A stretch of DNA of 64,000 nucleotides, from the NCBI RefSeq assembly GCF_000372525.1, contig NZ_AQUR01000078.1, forward strand, positions 10,506-74,505. Reading direction: 5' to 3'. Below the pieces are notes generated by a model, which saw only the letters and a list, made by a program, of their open reading frames with translations, searched no databases and was not told the DNA's origin. The position numbers and the translations under genes were made by a program. Below, piece by piece: positions 53,743 to 63,132 of this stretch. Position 1 is the first letter of the stretch. Each line of letters begins with the position of its first letter. The DNA comes from Cupriavidus neocaledonicus (lineage in GTDB: Bacteria; Pseudomonadota; Gammaproteobacteria; Burkholderiales; Burkholderiaceae).

Positions 53743-53856
53743 TGTTGGCGTTGGGACGCTCCCGACCCTTCACAAAAACTGAACACGCCTTAATCACCAC
53801 CATCTTTCGTCTCCATCGGGCCCTGCTTACAGTCGAGCCTACAAGGAGATTCCCCC

Positions 53857-55287
53857 ATGAAAGATGTGCTGGTGATCGGCGGCGGCAATGCCGCGCTGTG
53901 CGCCGCGTTGATGGCGCGCGAGGCGGGTGCCTCGGTGCTGCTGCTGGAGGGCTCGCCGCGACAATGGCGCGGGGGCAATTCGCAGCACACCCGCAACCTG
54001 CGCTGCATGCACGAGGCGCCGCAGGACGTGCTGGTCGATGCCTACCCGGAAGAGGAATACTGGCAGGACCTGCTGAAGGTGACGGGTGGCATCACCAACG
54101 AGCGGCTGGCGCGCATGACCATCCGTGCATCGTCGCGTTGCCGGGGCTGGATGCGCCGGCATGGCGTGCATTTCCAGCCGCCGTTGTCGGGGGCGCTGCA
54201 TGTGGCGCGCACCAATGCCTTCTTCATGGGTGGCGGCAAGGCGCTGGTCAATGCCTATTTCCGCAGTGCCGAGGCGCTTGGCGTTGAGATCCGCTACGAC
54301 ACCCAGGTGGTCGGTATCGAGCGCGACGGTGACCGTTTCATCGCGGCGGTAACCGCTGCCGGCGAACGCATCGAGGCCAGGACCTGCGTGCTGGCCGCCG
54401 GCGGGTTCGAGTCGAACCGGGACTGGCTGCGCGAGGCGTGGGGCCGGAACGAACGCGGCGAGTGGCCGTCGGACAACTTCCTGATCCGCGGCACGCGCTT
54501 CAACCAGGGCGTGCTGCTGCGCCATATGATCGACGCCGGGGCCGATGCGATCGGCGATCCGACCCAGGCGCACATGGTGGCGATCGACGCGCGCGCTCCG
54601 CTTTATGACGGCGGCATCTGCACGCGGATCGACTGTGTCTCGCTCGGCGTGGTCGTCAATCGCGACGGCGAGCGCTTCTACGACGAGGGCGAGGATTTCT
54701 GGCCCAAGCGCTACGCCATCTGGGGACGTCTGGTCGCGCAGCAGCCGGGGCAGATCGGCTACTCGATCATCGACCAGAAGGCCATCGGCCGCTTCATGCC
54801 GCCGGTGTTCCCGGGCACGAGCGCCAATACGCTCGGCGAACTGGCGCGCAAGCTCGGCTTGCCCGAAGCCACTTTTGTGCAAACCGTCGAAGCCTTCAAC
54901 GCGGCATGCCGGCCCGGCAGCTTCGACCACACGGTGCTGGACGACTGCGCCACCGCGGGCATCGCGCCGGCCAAGACGCACTGGGCGCGGCCGCTCGACA
55001 CGCCGCCCTACATCGGCTACGCGCTGCGTCCGGGCGTGACCTTTACTTACCTGGGCCTCAGAGTCAACGAAAACGCCCAGGTCTACTTCGATGGCAGGCC
55101 CAGCCCGAACCTGTTCGTCGCCGGCGAAATGATGGCCGGCAACGTGCTGGGCAAGGGCTATACCGCCGGCGTCGGCATGGCGATCGGCACCGCCTTCGGC
55201 CGCATTGCCGGCGTGCGCGCCGCGCATGCCTGCGGCTTCGAACATCCCGATTTCGACATGGAGCAGTCCAATGCCATCGCTAGCTGA
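53857..55287 (+). CDS. tcuA: TcuA, FAD-dependent tricarballylate dehydrogenase
   Basis: The 476-residue protein has an N-terminal dinucleotide-binding motif ([20 protein letters not shown]). The fumarate-reductase-like flavoprotein fold continues to [20 protein letters not shown] and a C-terminal [17 protein letters not shown]. It oxidises tricarballylate to cis-aconitate, passing electrons to TcuB. The order with tcuB and a divergently named LysR gene matches the Salmonella tcu genes. Its start has AAGGAG upstream. The 3' end overlaps tcuB by 17 bases. Confidence 0.88.
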   Translation: MKDVLVIGGGNAALCAALMAREAGASVLLLEGSPRQWRGGNSQHTRNLRCMHEAPQDVLVDAYPEEEYWQDLLKVTGGITNERLARMTIRASSRCRGWMRRHGVHFQPPLSGALHVARTNAFFMGGGKALVNAYFRSAEALGVEIRYDTQVVGIERDGDRFIAAVTAAGERIEARTCVLAAGGFESNRDWLREAWGRNERGEWPSDNFLIRGTRFNQGVLLRHMIDAGADAIGDPTQAHMVAIDARAPLYDGGICTRIDCVSLGVVVNRDGERFYDEGEDFWPKRYAIWGRLVAQQPGQIGYSIIDQKAIGRFMPPVFPGTSANTLGELARKLGLPEATFVQTVEAFNAACRPGSFDHTVLDDCATAGIAPAKTHWARPLDTPPYIGYALRPGVTFTYLGLRVNENAQVYFDGRPSPNLFVAGEMMAGNVLGKGYTAGVGMAIGTAFGRIAGVRAAHACGFEHPDFDMEQSNAIAS

Positions 55288-56482
55288 GCTGGTCGATCAG
55301 GCTCGTGCCAACGCGCAAGGCGTGGGCGGGGCGGAGCGACGCGTGATTCCGGTCCATCCCGTCTTGCCGCTGACGGCCGCCGAAGGCGAAGTCGCGCGCA
55401 TCCTGCAGATCTGCAATGCCTGCCGCTATTGCGAAGGCTTCTGCGCGGTGTTTCCCGCGATGACGCGGCGGCTCGAGTTTGGCCGCGCCGACGTGCACTA
55501 TATGGCCAATCTGTGCCACAACTGCGGGGCCTGCCTGCATGCCTGCCAGTACGCGCCGCCGCACGAGTTCGCCGTCAATGTGCCGGTGGCGATGGCCGAG
55601 GTCCGGGGCCAGACCTACCGGGACTATGCCTGGCCGCCAGCACTGGGCGCGCTGTACCGGCGCAATGGCCTGACCGTGTCGCTGGCGCTGGCGCTTGGCC
55701 TGACCCTGTTCCTGCTGCTGGCCGCGGCGCTCAACGGTACGTTGTGGGGCGGAACTGCCAGCGGCAATTTCTACGCGCTGTTCCCGCACAACCTGCTGGT
55801 GTCGATGTTTGCGCCGGTGTTCGGCTTCGTCGTGCTTGCGCTGGCCATGGGCGTGCGCAGGTTCTGGCGCGAAGTCACCCCCGCGACCAGCGGTGCGCCA
55901 GTGAGCGCGCCGGCGGCGGCGGAAGCAGGAGCCGCCGTGCTGCGGCTGAAATACCTCGACGGCGGCCACGGTGCCGGCTGCAACAACGCCGACGACGCCT
56001 TCACGCTTGCGCGCCGGCGTTTCCACCATCTGACCTTCTACGGCTTCCTGCTGTGCTTTGCCGCCACCGCCGTGGCCACGGTCTATCACTATGCCTTCGG
56101 CTGGCACGCGCCATACGAACTGCCGAGCCTGCCCAAGGTGCTCGGTGCGCTCGGCGGCGCCAGTCTCGCGCTCGGCACCGCGGGGCTCGGCTGGCTCAAC
56201 CTGCAGCGTCACCGCCTGCACCTGGCGCCAGGCCAGCGGCCGATGGACCTGGGCTTCATCGCCTTGCTGTTCCTGACCGCCACCAGCGGCCTGGCGCTGT
56301 GGCTGGGGCGCGCCACGCCGGCGATGGCGATGCTCCTGTGCCTGCACCTGGGGGCGGTAATGGCGCTGTTTGCCACCATGCCCTACGGCAAGTTTGCCCA
56401 CGGCGTGTTCCGCAGTGCCGCGCTGCTGCGCCATGCGGTGGAAAAACGCCGCCCCAACCCGGTCGGGCTCGGGGCGGACTGA
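55271..56482 (+). CDS. tcuB: TcuB, membrane iron-sulphur electron-transfer protein
   Basis: The 403-residue protein has two 4Fe-4S ligand sets near the N-terminus ([15 protein letters not shown] and [17 protein letters not shown]). About six membrane spans follow. It reoxidises reduced TcuA and passes electrons to the quinone pool. The ATG at 55271 lies inside the tcuA 3' end. A longer frame to 55205 is an alternative phase of tcuA and was rejected. Confidence 0.88.
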   Translation: MPSLAELVDQARANAQGVGGAERRVIPVHPVLPLTAAEGEVARILQICNACRYCEGFCAVFPAMTRRLEFGRADVHYMANLCHNCGACLHACQYAPPHEFAVNVPVAMAEVRGQTYRDYAWPPALGALYRRNGLTVSLALALGLTLFLLLAAALNGTLWGGTASGNFYALFPHNLLVSMFAPVFGFVVLALAMGVRRFWREVTPATSGAPVSAPAAAEAGAAVLRLKYLDGGHGAGCNNADDAFTLARRRFHHLTFYGFLLCFAATAVATVYHYAFGWHAPYELPSLPKVLGALGGASLALGTAGLGWLNLQRHRLHLAPGQRPMDLGFIALLFLTATSGLALWLGRATPAMAMLLCLHLGAVMALFATMPYGKFAHGVFRSAALLRHAVEKRRPNPVGLGAD

Positions 56483-56565
56483 GCGGCTGGCTGGCTGACG
56501 CCTGGCCAGTCCCCACGCTTTTCCAGACAGAACCTTTCCAGAACGACAATACGGAGACCGATTCG

Positions 56566-57547
56566 ATGGACCGTCGATTGATCCTGCGCGCACCCTTGCT
56601 GGCCGCGCTCTGTTTTTCCTTTTCACCGGGTCTTGCGCAAGCGCAGCCGATCGCCGGCGGCAAGCCGGTCACTCTGGTGGTGGGCTTCGCCGCCGGCGGC
56701 GCCGCCGATGCCGCCGCGCGACTGATCGCCAAGAAACTGGCGGACAACCTCGGTCAGCCGGTCGTCGTCGACAACCGCGGCGGTGCCGGCGGCAATATCG
56801 CTCACCAGTTGGTGGCGCGCGGCCCGGCCGATGGCAGCATGCTGCTGTTCGGCTCGATCGGGCCGCTGACCATCGCGCCGCATCTGATGAAGCTGCCCTA
56901 CGATCCGTTCAAGGACCTGGCGCCAGTCTCGGGCGGGGTGAACTTTCCCAATGTGCTGGTGGTACACAAGGGCGCCGGCGTGAACAAACTGGCCGAACTG
57001 GTCGCGCTGGCGAAGAAGAAGCCGGGGACGGTGGACTACGCGTCGACCGGCGCCGGCTCGGCCTCCCATCTTGCCGGCGAACTGTTCAACCAGCGTGCCG
57101 GTATCGAGATGGTCCATATCCCCTACAAGGGCGGAGCACCGGCACTGCAGGACCTGCTTGGCCAGCGCGTGACCTCGTATTTTTCCGCACCGCCGACGGC
57201 GATGCCGCAGGTCGAGGCCGGCAAGCTGGTGCCGCTGGCCACCACCGGCCCGGTGCGGCCGGCGTACCTGCCCAACGTGCCCACGGTAGCGGAATCCGGC
57301 TATCCCGGTTTCGAGGCGCTGAACTGGTATGCCTTCGTGGCCCCGGGCAAGACGCCGGCCCCGGTCCTCGATCGCTGGAACCAGGAGCTCGTCAAGGTGC
57401 TGAACGACGCCGGGGTAAAGGGATGCCCTGAACAAGCATGGCCTCACACCGCAGCCGACCACGCGGCCGGAGCTGCTCGCCTTCATGAAGAAAGAGAGCG
57501 CAAAGTGGGGCGCGATCGTCAGGGAGCGGAAGATCACGGTCGATTGA
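56566..57547 (+). pseudogene. TctC-type (Bug) periplasmic solute-binding protein, frameshifted near the end
   Basis: The signal peptide (LLAALCFSFSPGLAQAQ) and the Bug-family core (VTLVVGFAAGGAADAAARLI and DNRGGAGGNIAHQLVARGPA with FSAPPTAMPQVEAGKLVPLA) are intact to LNDAGVK. There an extra G (GGG at 57420-57422) shifts the frame. The adjoining frame supplies the expected ending DALNKHGLTPQPTTRPELLA to ITVD and a TGA at 57547. The protein would bind a tricarboxylate, probably tricarballylate, in the periplasm. No TctA or TctB gene is nearby. The shift may be a sequencing error. Confidence 0.82.
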
Positions 57548-57590
57548 GGCCAACGCTCAGACCGGGCGGCAGCGCGCCACCGTCCCGGCC

Positions 57591-58517
57591 TCAGTCCTTG
57601 TGCAGCGTCGCGCCGAACCAGGCGCCGTCGCGCACCAGGCTGCGCGCGGTATCGGCCAGCACGACCCGCGCCGCCAGCGCCGCAGGCGACAGCTCGTCAT
57701 CGGAAAGGCTGGCCAGCAGGTTGTGCCGCCCGACCTGGGCGTCGGCCACCCGCGAGCGCACCAGCGTCGGGTCATTGAGGCGCGCGGTCGCTGCGCCGGG
57801 CTGGATGGTGGCGCCAAAGCCCGCGCGCACTGCATCCATCAGCAGCGACAGGCCGTCGATCTCGGCCACCACGTTCGGCGTCACGCGCACCCGCGCAAAG
57901 GCCGCGTCGAGCAGGGCGCGCAGGCCATGGGTCGCGCTCGGCAGGATCAGCGGCAGCTCCCCCAGCTGCGCAAGCCGGGCACGCTGGCTACCCGGCAGGC
58001 CCGGCAAGCCCGCAGCACCGAGCACATAGAGCTTTTCGTCGAGCAGCGGCGTCACGCTCCAGCGGCGCGCGGTCTCGGTGCGGAACACGATCGCCAGGTC
58101 CAGCCGGCGCGCATTGAGCATTTCGCTCAGATGCCCGGACAGCGCCTCGACCACGTGGACCCGCACGTCGGGATAGCGCGCAGCCATGGCACGCAGCAGC
58201 GGCACGCCCAGCACCGCGGCGGTCGTCGAGGCCAGGCCGATGCTGACATGGCCGGACAGCCGCGCCTGCTGCGCGGCCCGTACCGCATCGTCGGCGTGGC
58301 GCAGCGTCAGCTGGGCCTGCCGCAGGAAGGCAAGTCCGGCATCGGTCGGCACCACGCCCGTGGACTGGCGCTGCAGCAGGCGCGTCGACAGTTCGCGCTC
58401 GAGCCTGCTGATCTGCTGGCTGAGCGCGGAGGTGGCAAGCTCCAGTTCGAGCGCTGCCTTGCCGAAGCTGCCGAGTTCGCAGACCTTGGTGAAGTAGCGG
58501 AGTTGACGCAGTTCCAT
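57591..58517 (-). CDS. tcuR: LysR-family regulator, TcuR-like
   Basis: The 308-residue protein opens MELRQLRYFTKVCELGSFGK with the LysR helix-turn-helix (ALSQQISRLERELSTRLLQR). An effector domain follows (HVSIGLASTTAAVLGVPLLR). It converges on tctC from the other side, and in Salmonella TcuR is the LysR-type regulator of the tcu genes. I start at the ATG at 58517. The frame running to 58712 is longer without family sequence. The TcuR name rests on linkage. Confidence 0.82.
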   Translation of the reverse strand: MELRQLRYFTKVCELGSFGKAALELELATSALSQQISRLERELSTRLLQRQSTGVVPTDAGLAFLRQAQLTLRHADDAVRAAQQARLSGHVSIGLASTTAAVLGVPLLRAMAARYPDVRVHVVEALSGHLSEMLNARRLDLAIVFRTETARRWSVTPLLDEKLYVLGAAGLPGLPGSQRARLAQLGELPLILPSATHGLRALLDAAFARVRVTPNVVAEIDGLSLLMDAVRAGFGATIQPGAATARLNDPTLVRSRVADAQVGRHNLLASLSDDELSPAALAARVVLADTARSLVRDGAWFGATLHKD

Positions 58518-58721
58518 GGAAGGTTCGATGGCATCGCCTTGCGCGAGCGCCGTGGCGATGGACGGATTGGCTAGCCGTCGTTCTGTGCAGCATGCCGAGC
58601 AATGGTAGCACCTGGCAGGATGGCCGCGCGGATGGGGCAGGGAGGCAGTGGGACGGAACTGTCCGCGGCGTTTTGCGGTGAGGGACCTGCCCACCCGGGT
58701 CCGGGCGGGCATGGTCTTGCC

Positions 58722-58898
58722 TCAGTTGTAGCCGAGTACCGCGATCGTCGCGACGTCTGGGCGGTCGTTCGAGTTGTCTGTCAGCACTTCGGTGGGGGTC
58801 TTTGGCTTGCCCGCGCGATTCGGGACGGGCTGCGGCGCTTGCCGGACAGCGCCAGGCAACGAAGCCGGGGAGGGGGCAATGGTGGTGATGGCGTTCAT
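58722..58898 (-). CDS. Possible 58-residue Pro-rich small protein
   Basis: The frame begins MNAITTIAPSPASLPGAVRQ, continues through a Pro/Lys-rich centre and ends DRPDVATIAVLGYN. It lies 41 bases after the DUF3422 gene on the same strand, and third positions are GC-rich as in real genes. No Shine-Dalgarno sequence is evident and no family is recognised. The conserved-looking end could belong to a peptide, but a chance frame is possible. Confidence 0.4.
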   Translation of the reverse strand: MNAITTIAPSPASLPGAVRQAPQPVPNRAGKPKTPTEVLTDNSNDRPDVATIAVLGYN

Positions 58899-58939
58899 AA
58901 GCGTGTTTCGAGGGTATGCAAATTCAGGTCTGCGACGCT

Positions 58940-60253
58940 TCAGGCGTGGCCTGCCGGGACAGGGCCATCGTGCGGTGTCCGGGTCCGGCTGCGCTTGATG
59001 ACGCCGAGCACGATCAGCACCACCGGCAGGATCAAGAGGCCTTCGGCCAGTTCGGGATCCACCGGGAGCTTGATAACGTGCAACGCCTTCAGTCCCGCCG
59101 CCGCGATCGACAACACGTAATAGGAGATCGCCGCAACCGACAGCCCCTCGACGGCATGCTGCAGGTGCAACTGGTTGCGCGCGGTACGCTCCAGTCCGGC
59201 CAGCAGCCGGGTGACATCCCGTTCCTGCGCCAGGTTGACACGGGTGCGGAGCAGGTCGACCGCGCGCGCGACCCGCGCCGCGATCTGTTCGTGGCGCGAC
59301 CAGACGCTGCGGCACGTCTCCATGGCGGGGCCGAAACGCCGCTCCATGAATTCTGAGATGGTAGGCATGCCTTCGATGCGCTGTTCCCGCAATTCCTGGA
59401 TGCGCGCCAGCACGATGCGCTCGTAGGCGCGCGAGGCGCTGAAGCGCCCGCTGTGCCCGGACAGCGATTCCACGCGCACGGCCAGTTCGGTGAGCCGGTC
59501 GAGCAGCCCGGCATCGTCGTCGCCGGCGCGGCGCGCGTCCATGGCCCGCATCAGTTCCTGCAGCGATGCGTGGATGTCGTCGAGCTCCCGCCCCAGGCGG
59601 CGCGCAACCGGCAACGCCAGCAACGCCATCATGCGATAGGTCTCGATCTCGTAGAGCCGCTGCAGCAGCCTGCCGCCCTGTTCCTCGCGAAAGTCCTCGT
59701 CGATCGCCAGGATGCGCATATAGCCGTCGGCCCGCACGTTCCAGTCGCAATAGACCTTGCCGCCGCCGAGGACATCGCTGCCGACCAGAACCGGCCCGTC
59801 GAGCCAGTCACGCAGGTTCGCACTGACGGTGGCGGCCGCCTGGCCTGACAACAATTCCATCCGCACCGCATGGAAGCGCTTGCCGGCCAGCAGGGTCAGC
59901 CAGTCGGCCGGAACACCGTCGATGGCGAGGTCGTTGAAGTAGTCGGTGTCGTCGCGCGGACTGACGAACGTGAAGGTGGAGAACTCGGTGTGGCGCTCCC
60001 ACTTCAGATGCCAGCCGAACCGAGACTGGATGGCGTAGTGCGTGACGCCGTCCGCCGGGAGCGCCATGCCGGTCTGTTCACACAGGGTGCGCACCAGATC
60101 CTCGTGGATCGCAGGATCTTCGTCCGAGTAGATCGCGTAGTGGGTCAGTGACACGCTGCCGCTGAGCCGGAGAAAGGGGCGGGCATGCAATTCCGCGACC
60201 AGGGAGGCGCGTAGCGGGTGGTCGACGAGCAGCGAAGCGGCGTTGTTGTCCAT
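58940..60253 (-). CDS. DUF3422 family membrane protein
   Basis: The 437-residue protein has the DUF3422 opening (HPLRASLVAELHARPFLRLS and THYAIYSDEDPA). A central charged region contains helical segments (QELMRAMDARRAGDDDAGLL). Two membrane spans lie near the C-terminus (AAISYYVLSIAAAGLKALHV and LLILPVVLIVLGVI). The function of the family is unknown. The start at 60253 (MDNNAASLL) is the first Met that fits family sequence. The longer frame to 60589 was rejected. It is divergent from the LysR gene. Confidence 0.82.
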   Translation of the reverse strand: MDNNAASLLVDHPLRASLVAELHARPFLRLSGSVSLTHYAIYSDEDPAIHEDLVRTLCEQTGMALPADGVTHYAIQSRFGWHLKWERHTEFSTFTFVSPRDDTDYFNDLAIDGVPADWLTLLAGKRFHAVRMELLSGQAAATVSANLRDWLDGPVLVGSDVLGGGKVYCDWNVRADGYMRILAIDEDFREEQGGRLLQRLYEIETYRMMALLALPVARRLGRELDDIHASLQELMRAMDARRAGDDDAGLLDRLTELAVRVESLSGHSGRFSASRAYERIVLARIQELREQRIEGMPTISEFMERRFGPAMETCRSVWSRHEQIAARVARAVDLLRTRVNLAQERDVTRLLAGLERTARNQLHLQHAVEGLSVAAISYYVLSIAAAGLKALHVIKLPVDPELAEGLLILPVVLIVLGVIKRSRTRTPHDGPVPAGHA

Positions 60254-60403
60254 GCGAGCAGGGCGGATGCCGGAAGCCCGCGCTCTGGGCGCGGCGCCGG
60301 TTTGCGGTCCAGGTTTCGGGTTCGTTGCCGGTGAATATCGCACGCCGTTTGCAAGAAGAAAAACGCATAATATTGATTGTTGCGTCCAGTTTTCCTGATA
60401 CCC

Positions 60404-61270
60404 ATGAAGATGCTCGACCACGATGTGCTGGCCACGGTGATCGCCGTTGCCGAGACCGGCAACATGACGCGTGCCGCCGAGGCGGTGAACCGTTCGCAAT
60501 CCGCCGTCAGCATGCAGATCAAGGCACTGGAGGAAGCGCTGGGCCGGCCGCTGTTCGTGCGGCGGCCGCGCAGCATCGTGCTGACGCACGAGGGCGAAGT
60601 GCTGCTGGGCTTCGCCCGGCGCATGCTGGCGCTGCGCGACGAAGCCTGGGCGGCGGTGGTGCGGCCGGAGGTGACGGGGAAGGTGGCGATCGGCGTGCCC
60701 GACGACTATGCGTCATCGCTGCTGCCGTCGGTGCTGAAGAAGTTCTCGACCACGTACCCCAAAGTGGAGATCCAGGTCGTCGGCCTGCCCAGCAGCGCGC
60801 TCGCGCCACTGGTCAAGGACGGCACCGTGGACCTGGTCTGCGGCACGCGCACGAAGGGCCTGTCCGGCGACTTCATCCGTCATGAGCCGATGGCATGGGC
60901 CGCCATGGCCAACGGGCCGCAAGTCTGGGAGGACCGGCCGCTGCCCATCGCCGTGTTCATGCCGGGCAGCGTGGCGCGCGAGAACGCGATACGCAGCCTC
61001 GACCGCGCGCGGATTGCGCATCGAACCTCGTACGAGAGTCCGAGCCTGCTGGGCCTGCTCAGCATGGTCGAGGCCGGCCTAGCCGTCGCCGCGCTGGCCC
61101 GCTGCGCGATCCCGCCGCAACTGACCATCCTGGGCCAGGCCCATGGCCTGCCTGACCTGCCGCCGCTCGAGCTGATCCTTGCCCGCAGCGCGAAGTCAAA
61201 GCGGCCGCCCTGCGATTTTCTTGCCGAGCAGATCATGACGGACCTGCGGGGCGGGGCGTTGCAGGTCTAG
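60404..61270 (+). CDS. LysR-family transcriptional regulator
   Basis: The 288-residue protein has an N-terminal helix-turn-helix (AVAETGNMTRAAEAVNRSQS with AVSMQIKALEEALGRPLFVR). A typical effector-binding domain follows (GKVAIGVPDDYASSLLPSVL and GLLSMVEAGLAVAALARCAI). It is divergent from the DUF3422 gene, which it may control. The ATG at 60404 (MKMLDHDVL) was chosen over the frame start at 60377, which adds nine unrelated residues. Confidence 0.88.
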   Translation: MKMLDHDVLATVIAVAETGNMTRAAEAVNRSQSAVSMQIKALEEALGRPLFVRRPRSIVLTHEGEVLLGFARRMLALRDEAWAAVVRPEVTGKVAIGVPDDYASSLLPSVLKKFSTTYPKVEIQVVGLPSSALAPLVKDGTVDLVCGTRTKGLSGDFIRHEPMAWAAMANGPQVWEDRPLPIAVFMPGSVARENAIRSLDRARIAHRTSYESPSLLGLLSMVEAGLAVAALARCAIPPQLTILGQAHGLPDLPPLELILARSAKSKRPPCDFLAEQIMTDLRGGALQV

Positions 61271-61290
61271 CATCAAAAGAGCACCAAAGA

Positions 61291-61322
61291 TCACAGTCGC
61301 TCTACCGCTGAGCCCACCTCGG
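61291..61322 (-). other. tRNA D-arm-like fragment
   Basis: On the minus strand GGGCTCAGCGGTAGAGCGAC reproduces a tRNA D-stem and D-loop (GCTC-AGCGGTA-GAGC). No anticodon arm, no T-loop and no CCA end follow. It looks like a remnant of a tRNA gene rather than a functional one, for example an attachment-site scar. Confidence 0.35.
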
Positions 61323-61327
61323 TCCCT

Positions 61328-61358
61328 CTTGAAATTTTTCGGCGCCGTTACTATTTTA
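61328..61358 (+). promoter_or_regulatory. Candidate heat-shock (sigma-32) promoter upstream of the Hsp20 genes
   Basis: CTTGAAA (61328-61334) exactly matches the -35 element of sigma-32 promoters. The matching -10 (CCCCATnT) is poorly met: the best candidate is CGTTACTAT about 13 bases downstream. It lies 150 bases upstream of the first Hsp20 start, which fits its expected target. Confidence 0.4.
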
Positions 61359-61482
61359 TTTTTCGCTCAGGCAGTCGCGACGTTGCGCGCTGCGTGTTTC
61401 TATTTGTTTGCCAGCAGCCTGGCAGGTGAATGGTAGCGCGTTGCCCCTTCGCCTCCTTGCTGCATCGAAGGAGGATACGACC

Positions 61483-61923
61483 ATGAGTGATCTATTCTTC
61501 GGAACCGACCTGTTCAACGAGTTCGACCGCATGCAAAGGCAGATGGCGAGCTTGTTCGGCGGATTTCCATCCAGCATTCGCTCCGGCCGTTTCGGAGCCT
61601 TTCCGCCCGTCAATATCGGCGCCACGGACGACTCGTTCGAGGTGGTCGCGTTCGCGCCCGGTATCAGGCAGGACAAGCTCGAGGTGTCGATCGACAAGGG
61701 CTTGCTGACCATCAGCGGAGAGCGCGAACCGACGCATGCGGTCGACGATCCGGAATTGCGGCTGTACAAGCAGGAGCGCTTCACCGGCGCCTTCCGGCGC
61801 GTGGTCGAATTGCCGCAGGGCGCCGACCCCGAAAAAGTCCAGGCGCGCTATGCCAACGGCTGCCTGTCTGTCAGTGTTGGCAAGCAGGAAGCCTCGAAGC
61901 CACGGGCGATTACGGTCCAATAA
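61483..61923 (+). CDS. Small heat-shock protein (Hsp20/alpha-crystallin)
   Basis: The 146-residue protein has an N-terminal region rich in Phe and Met (FFGTDLFNEFDRMQRQMASL). The alpha-crystallin domain follows (FEVVAFAPGIRQDKLEVSID, LLTISGERE and FRRVVELPQGADPEKVQARY), with a short C-terminal tail. It is a cytoplasmic chaperone that holds unfolding proteins. A very good ribosome-binding site (AAGGAGG) precedes it. It is the first of three tandem Hsp20 genes. Confidence 0.93.
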   Translation: MSDLFFGTDLFNEFDRMQRQMASLFGGFPSSIRSGRFGAFPPVNIGATDDSFEVVAFAPGIRQDKLEVSIDKGLLTISGEREPTHAVDDPELRLYKQERFTGAFRRVVELPQGADPEKVQARYANGCLSVSVGKQEASKPRAITVQ

Positions 61924-61938
61924 CGCGAGGAGCAAGCC

Positions 61939-62346
61939 ATGAACGATACAACGCAAGTGGTTGAACGCAGCCAGGGCGCGGTGACAAAAGGCCAGGAGGA
62001 AAAGTCGCCGCCGACCGTGACGTTGCTGCCCGCGGTCGACATTGTCGAGGACAGCAATGGCGTCACCCTCTGGGCAGATCTTCCGGGCGTGACGAAGGAC
62101 AAGCTCGAGGTGAATGTCCATGACGGTAACCTCCATATCGAGGCCGAGGCGGTGGTGCCGACTCCCAGGGAACTGCGCGTGCAACACGCGGAAATCCGGG
62201 AGCCTCACTTCGCTCGCGCATTTGCGTTAAGCCCCGATCTTGACACGTCAAGAATCGAGGCAAACCTGCACGACGGCGTACTGAGATTAACGATTCCGCG
62301 GCGTGAGGAAGCGCGCCCGCGCCGCATCGCAGTCACCGTGGCGTGA
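61939..62346 (+). CDS. Small heat-shock protein (Hsp20), second of three
   Basis: The 135-residue protein has a short N-terminal arm and the alpha-crystallin domain (LPAVDIVEDSNGVTLWADLP with GVTKDKLEVNVHDGNLHIEA and FARAFALSPDLDTSRIEANL). It is divergent from its two neighbours and lacks the Phe-rich N-terminus of the first. Its start lies 15 bases after the first Hsp20 stop, so they are likely co-transcribed and may form mixed oligomers. Confidence 0.92.
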   Translation: MNDTTQVVERSQGAVTKGQEEKSPPTVTLLPAVDIVEDSNGVTLWADLPGVTKDKLEVNVHDGNLHIEAEAVVPTPRELRVQHAEIREPHFARAFALSPDLDTSRIEANLHDGVLRLTIPRREEARPRRIAVTVA

Positions 62347-62443
62347 GTGGTCGCGGGTGCGTCGGCTGCGCCAGCTTGCGCGCTGCCGACGTGCCTCTTG
62401 CCCGATGGGCCAGGTGTTTTTCGTTGCGTGAATGGAGGACGAG

Positions 62444-63010
62444 ATGAAGACGGATCTGGGCAAGTGGAATCCCTTCAAGTTCCTGCGGAGACCAGCGGCG
62501 GAGAAGCCATCCGGGGACGAGCCGTCAAACGTTCCTGTGCCCCGGCACAGGGCCTCCGAATGGCCGGACGTTTCGCGGCTCTTCTCCGGCGAACCATGGC
62601 GCGCGATGGGGGAATTCCTGCATGAACCATTCGCCGGCTTCAGCGGTCTGGACCGGTGGTTCGGCGACTTCAGCTCTTCCCGGTTCCAGCCGAGGATCGA
62701 CGTGGTCGACGATGGCGCGGCATTGCGGATCACGGCCGAGTTGCCGGGCATGGAGCGTGAGGACGTGCAGACCACCATCGAGGATGGGGCGCTGGTGCTG
62801 CGCGGAGAGAAGCGACAGGATGTTTGCAGCGAAGAAAACGGCTGTTACCGCCTGGAGCGCGCATATGGGGCATTCATGCGCAGCATCCCGTTACCGGACG
62901 GCCTCGACCTGGACCACGTCGATGCGCGCTTCGAGCGCGGCCTCTTGACGGTGCGCTTGCCCAAGTCGGGCTCGCCGCAGGCTGCGGTCCGTCGAATTGA
63001 CGTGAAATGA
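62444..63010 (+). CDS. Small heat-shock protein (Hsp20), third of three
   Basis: The 188-residue protein has a long N-terminal arm (LGKWNPFKFLRRPAAEKPSG and so on to LDRWFGDFSSSRF). The alpha-crystallin domain follows (RIDVVDDGAALRITAELPGM and LVLRGEKRQDVCSEENGCYR with FMRSIPLPDGLDLDHVDARF). The start at 62444 has GGAGG 5 bases upstream and is preferred over the ATG at 62432. Two Cys residues in the domain (Cys near positions 127 and 133) are unusual for this family. The stop overlaps an ATG of the next frame. Confidence 0.9.
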   Translation: MKTDLGKWNPFKFLRRPAAEKPSGDEPSNVPVPRHRASEWPDVSRLFSGEPWRAMGEFLHEPFAGFSGLDRWFGDFSSSRFQPRIDVVDDGAALRITAELPGMEREDVQTTIEDGALVLRGEKRQDVCSEENGCYRLERAYGAFMRSIPLPDGLDLDHVDARFERGLLTVRLPKSGSPQAAVRRIDVK

Positions 63011-63132
63011 GCCGGATAGAAGAATGGGCCGGGTGGCAGCTGGCTTCTCGCTACCGTAGCAGCCAAACGGAAGCGGATTCTGGCATGCCCCGGCTCCAGG
63101 TCAATACGCATCTCTGGCTAAAGGAGACTTCG

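Noticed and set aside
55429..58029. 866-codon frame that seems to join tcuB and the TctC-type gene
   Set aside because: Only the part after 56566 is family-like. The first part is tcuB read out of phase, so it is not a fusion protein.
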